From contig CANHPJ010000041.1 of assembly GCA_947462515.1 (NCBI GenBank), positions 1 to 9,493 of the forward strand: a stretch of 9,493 nt of DNA. The letters are read 5' to 3'. The translations under genes and the position numbers were made by a program. This document shows, one piece after another, positions 7,018 to 9,493 of the stretch. The DNA is from Bacteroidota bacterium (GTDB lineage Bacteria > Bacteroidota > Bacteroidia > JACCXN01). The number at the start of each line of letters is the position of its first letter. The first letter of the stretch is position 1. The notes beneath the pieces are model-generated. The model had not been told where the DNA came from. It did no database searches and was given only the letters and a program-made list of their open reading frames with translations.

Positions 7018-7704
7018 TTATTCTATATTTAGTTTATAGCCAACTCCTTTAATGGTTTTAATATAATTATCACCCAGTTTAGATCTAAGCTTTCTTATAT
7101 GAACATCAATTGTTCTGTTTCCCTCTTCTATTTCTCCTGTCCATATTTGTTTAAAAATTTCATTTCGAAGAAAAACCTTGTTGGGTTTTGTTGCGAGCAA
7201 TGCGAGCAACTCAAATTCTTTTTTAGGTAAAATTAAATTTTCATTTCCCTTAGAGATTTGAAATTTTTCCCTGTTTATTTTAAGGTCACCTAAATATAAT
7301 TCTTGACTTGGAATTGCTGTTCCGGTTTGTGTTCTGCGCAAAAGAGCTTTAAGGCGATGCTCCAGTATTTTAAGTTTTACCGGTTTAATGATATAGTCAT
7401 CGGCACCTGCATTAAATGCTGCAATTTGAAGGTAGTCTTCGGATTTATCGGTATAAAAGGCAATAATTGAATTTGAAAGATTTTTTATGCTTCTTATTTC
7501 AACCGTGAATTCTATTCCGTCCATATCTGTCAAGTCAAAATCTACAATTATAATCTCAGGAAAATCCACCTTACACATTTCAATGGCTTTCTCCGCAGAT
7601 TCAGATCCGTATATCTTTAAGTCAAGTCTGCTTTCAAGAAATTCAATTTCTGATTCGACTTTTTTTAAAGGGTTTGAAACAAAAAGTATTTTAAATTTGT
7701 TCAC
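7018..7704 (-). CDS. Orphan OmpR-family response regulator with degenerate receiver domain
   Basis: The 228-residue protein has a receiver domain (about 3-120) and a C-terminal winged helix (about 137-226). It is a paralogue of the regulator at 756-1448: the recognition segment RTIDVHIRKLR (197-207) is identical, and so is the IKTIKGVGYK wing. The receiver keeps Asp55, Thr85 and Lys107, but the acidic pair that normally binds Mg2+ is replaced by Ser10-Asn11 (LFVSNP). Such receivers usually phosphorylate poorly or not at all (family knowledge), so DNA binding may depend on protein level, another ligand, or heterodimers with the intact paralogue; that is inference. No histidine kinase is adjacent. 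The start is GTG at 7704; an in-frame TAA lies shortly upstream and the next in-frame ATG is at residue 43, inside the receiver, so GTG is the best choice. Confidence 0.93.
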   Translation of the reverse strand: MNKFKILFVSNPLKKVESEIEFLESRLDLKIYGSESAEKAIEMCKVDFPEIIIVDFDLTDMDGIEFTVEIRSIKNLSNSIIAFYTDKSEDYLQIAAFNAGADDYIIKPVKLKILEHRLKALLRRTQTGTAIPSQELYLGDLKINREKFQISKGNENLILPKKEFELLALLATKPNKVFLRNEIFKQIWTGEIEEGNRTIDVHIRKLRSKLGDNYIKTIKGVGYKLNIE

Positions 7705-7749
7705 TACTTGACAAGTTTATTGAAGCGAAACTAGGACAGTGTTTTAACT

Positions 7750-7793
7750 CAAAGGTTACCCAATTGTTAATCTTTCGTTTATTTATGGTAAAT
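7750..7793 (-). promoter_or_regulatory. Candidate 11-bp repeat array upstream of the orphan regulator
   Basis: On the minus strand four consecutive 11-bp units start at 7793, 7782, 7771 and 7760 with ATTTAC, ATAAAC, ATTAAC and GGTAAC. The AC at positions 5-6 is constant and the last two fit xxTAAC fully. The array ends 45 nt before the GTG start. A perfect -7 element at the spacing seen for the two surface genes is missing: the bases there, AAACACTG, fit TAnnTTTG poorly. The array suggests auto- or cross-regulation by the paralogous regulators. It lies in the 247-bp divergent region shared with the gene at 7952. Confidence 0.4.
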
Positions 7794-7951
7794 CCTGTGT
7801 TCTATGATTTTGTGAAATTGTAAAGGTTCAAAGCCCATATAGATCGATTTTATTTATATTTCCTAAAAACTATTTTTATTTAAATAACTTTCTTTAGCTT
7901 CATCAGTTATAATTCAAAGTATTCATTGTTTGTTCTTGACTAAAAATTGCT

Positions 7952-8332
7952 ATGTTTACAAAATATATGGCTAAAAAAAATAGATATATAGCATATTTTT
8001 TTGCACTTGCTGCTATTTTGCAAGTTGCGATTACCTCTGTTACATCTGTTATCCAAAAAAACAGTCAAAGCACAACAAATAAGTCAATTATTGCTCACGA
8101 TGATTTTGATTGTCTTTACGATTCAGATCTTACTTCCCCTTCCTTCGACTTTCTAGCTGAAATAGAAGAGTCTTCAGAAAATGAGGATGTTAAGTCTTTA
8201 TTTTTCTTGCCTATAAAGTTTTCATATGGTTTCATTAACCATGTTAATTATTTAGTTTCTTCAATAACTCTTCCGCTTCATTTTTACAGATGCATAGCTA
8301 TTTTTCTATTTAATAGCGTTTTTCGAATTTGA
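7952..8332 (+). CDS. Small membrane-anchored protein of unknown function
   Basis: This 126-residue protein is not recognised. It has a basic N-terminus and a hydrophobic segment (about 12-35) that could be an uncleaved signal anchor. A polar, acidic middle part follows (about 36-83, with clusters such as HDDFDC and EIEESSENEDV), then a second moderately hydrophobic C-terminal region (about 84-126) with basic and aromatic residues. It may start at Met1 (7952) or Met6 (7967); both leave the anchor intact and neither has a clear Shine-Dalgarno sequence. It lies 105 bp upstream of dabA on the same strand, so it may be co-transcribed, and no terminator is seen between them. Whether it belongs to the carbon-transport system is unknown. 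The frame is long for such AT-rich DNA and starts with a membrane-targeting sequence, so I regard it as real. Confidence 0.65.
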   Translation: MFTKYMAKKNRYIAYFFALAAILQVAITSVTSVIQKNSQSTTNKSIIAHDDFDCLYDSDLTSPSFDFLAEIEESSENEDVKSLFFLPIKFSYGFINHVNYLVSSITLPLHFYRCIAIFLFNSVFRI

Positions 8333-8437
8333 TTTCCTCTGGTTTTCTTTACAGAAACTTTTAAAATTGTCTTTTATATTTTCTATTTAGTTGAAAATAT
8401 GACACAAAGGAGTTGTTAAATTTATAAGATATTTAAA

Positions 8438-9493
8438 ATGAAATCAGCTAATTCCTCTTTTAATGCAAAAGAGATCATTCTGGATTTAAAGAAATTCTTA
8501 CCGGCTCAAGCCCCATTAAAAGATTTTATTTTTCACAATACTCTTAAGGCATTTCAGGATCAGAAATTTCATGAAGCACTTCATGCAGCAAATGAAATAT
8601 TTGGTTATGAGGTCTATTTACCCATAAAGGACTTCAGAATGCTTTATGATTCCGGAAAAATAGATAAACAAATTCTGGAAAAAATTATTGTAGAGCGCAA
8701 AGGAGCCGATCAGCTGCAGGTTTGGTTAAATAAATTAATTAATGATAATTATAAGATAAAAAATAAGCCAAGAGTCGGCTTCCTCAGGGATAAATGGAAA
8801 ACCGATTTTGGTGTCGATATGGATGTTCAGGTTCATCCTTTGCTTTTTAGAATCATATGCAGCTTTCTTGATCAAGGAATATCGATTTGGAATTTCCCGA
8901 TATGGCATAAAGGTTTTCTTCCTTCAATAAGAGAAATGGAAAGAAAAAGCAGTTCTAGTTTTTTTAAATCAAAAAGAGCTCGTAATCTGCTGATAAATAA
9001 TTATTTGGAAATCGAAGATTTGTTGAAGATTTTGGTTGGCGATGAGACCTTATTCAAACAATATCTTTTTGATCAGCAGTTTGCCCATCAGGGTTGGTCA
9101 GGTATGGTTTCATTTATTGAAGATAATCCCAATTCCCTGATTGATGAGCGAAGAATAAAATTATATGACTTTATTCTCTTTGAGCTACTGCTTGAGATTG
9201 ATGCACTGGACTTTCAGTATGGCGAAGATTGGTTGCCACTGGAAAATAAGGTAAAAAATAAACCTCTTGAGTTATTTTCCCAAATTGAGTATTCTGAAAT
9301 AAATGAATTGCTTTCCATTTGGCAAGATGCCTACGAATGGACTTATTATGATGAGGTGCTTGCCGGAATTAAAACTCAGCTGCCGGTTAAGACAGAAAAC
9401 TCAACCGGTAAAAGTTTTCAGGCATTGTTTTGTATTGATGACAGGGAATGTTCCATAAGAAGATTTGTTGAACAATTAGATACAGCTTCTGAA
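8438..9493 (+). CDS. dabA: DabA-type inorganic carbon transporter subunit (DUF2309/UPF0753), N-terminal part
   Basis: The first 352 residues are present and the frame is open to the right edge; full DabA proteins are about 800 or more residues. Recognition rests on two family stretches. The N-terminal one is FIFHNTLKAFQDQKFHEAL, equivalent to the HNPLQGFE..F.EAL block. The other is CIDDRECSIRRFVE near residues 332-345, which holds the Cys and Asp of the beta-carbonic-anhydrase-like zinc site (Cys332, Asp334). With its membrane partner DabB, a NuoL/MrpA-like proton channel, DabA is proposed to convert CO2 to bicarbonate in one direction and so accumulate inorganic carbon. DabB is not upstream here and should be looked for downstream. 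The motif differs from the common CIDxRSE form: Glu337-Cys338 follow Arg336. The start ATG at 8438 has no ideal ribosome-binding site; AAAGGAG at 8406-8412 is too far away. Confidence 0.85.
   Translation, partial: MKSANSSFNAKEIILDLKKFLPAQAPLKDFIFHNTLKAFQDQKFHEALHAANEIFGYEVYLPIKDFRMLYDSGKIDKQILEKIIVERKGADQLQVWLNKLINDNYKIKNKPRVGFLRDKWKTDFGVDMDVQVHPLLFRIICSFLDQGISIWNFPIWHKGFLPSIREMERKSSSSFFKSKRARNLLINNYLEIEDLLKILVGDETLFKQYLFDQQFAHQGWSGMVSFIEDNPNSLIDERRIKLYDFILFELLLEIDALDFQYGEDWLPLENKVKNKPLELFSQIEYSEINELLSIWQDAYEWTYYDEVLAGIKTQLPVKTENSTGKSFQALFCIDDRECSIRRFVEQLDTASE

Noticed and set aside
7750..7757. AACCTTTG (minus) as -7 element of the orphan regulator
   Set aside because: It has one mismatch to TAnnTTTG and overlaps the last 11-bp unit, so it cannot be the promoter and part of an activator array at once; the true start is left open.
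8399..8419. Mini-ORF MTQRSC with AAAGGAG before dabA
   Set aside because: A six-codon frame in AT-rich DNA is easily random, its Shine-Dalgarno-like bases lie inside it, 25 nt before the dabA ATG, and the peptide matches no known leader type.
1..9493. CRISPR arrays, insertion sequences, tRNA or rRNA genes
   Set aside because: No spaced long repeats, transposase-like frames, terminal inverted repeats or tRNA-like cloverleaf sequences were seen on either strand.

Overview
The window looks like the chromosome of a member of the Bacteroidota. It is AT-rich. It encodes a TonB-dependent receptor with an N-terminal carboxypeptidase-regulatory-like domain and a secreted protein with a C-terminal type IX secretion (T9SS) sorting domain. 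Several genes are preceded by the TAnnTTTG -7 element typical of the phylum and lack strong Shine-Dalgarno sequences. I see no mobile element, CRISPR array, rRNA or tRNA. Species cannot be fixed from the sequence.

Layout. Positions 1-1448 (minus) hold an OmpR/PhoB-family response regulator followed by its histidine kinase, which runs off the left edge. Divergent from them are a 965-aa TonB-dependent outer-membrane receptor (1765-4662) and a 544-aa T9SS-exported repeat-rich surface protein (4850-6484). Each has its own promoter, and a terminator separates them. A perfect 16-bp hairpin (6500-6537) closes this block and also sits directly behind a convergent 37-codon ORF for a tiny membrane protein (6542-6655, minus). 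A second OmpR-family regulator without a partner kinase follows at 7018-7704 (minus, GTG start). Divergent from it are a 126-aa membrane-anchored protein of unknown function (7952-8332) and the first 352 codons of a DabA/DUF2309 inorganic-carbon transporter subunit (8438 to the right edge).

How the parts may work together. The two surface genes share the same promoter layout. Each has four 11-bp units with an xxTAA core (the fourth degenerate in front of the T9SS gene), ending exactly 5 nt before a perfect TAnnTTTG element. Eleven-bp direct repeats are the operator style of PhoB/OmpR regulators, so I infer that the adjacent two-component system activates both genes as a regulon. By analogy with PhoB-PhoR this could be a phosphate-starvation surface uptake system, but the signal and substrate are not shown by the sequence. 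The second regulator has the same 11-residue DNA-recognition segment, yet its receiver domain has lost the Mg-binding acidic pair. It may therefore act on the same sites without ordinary phosphorylation. An 11-bp array also lies upstream of its own gene.
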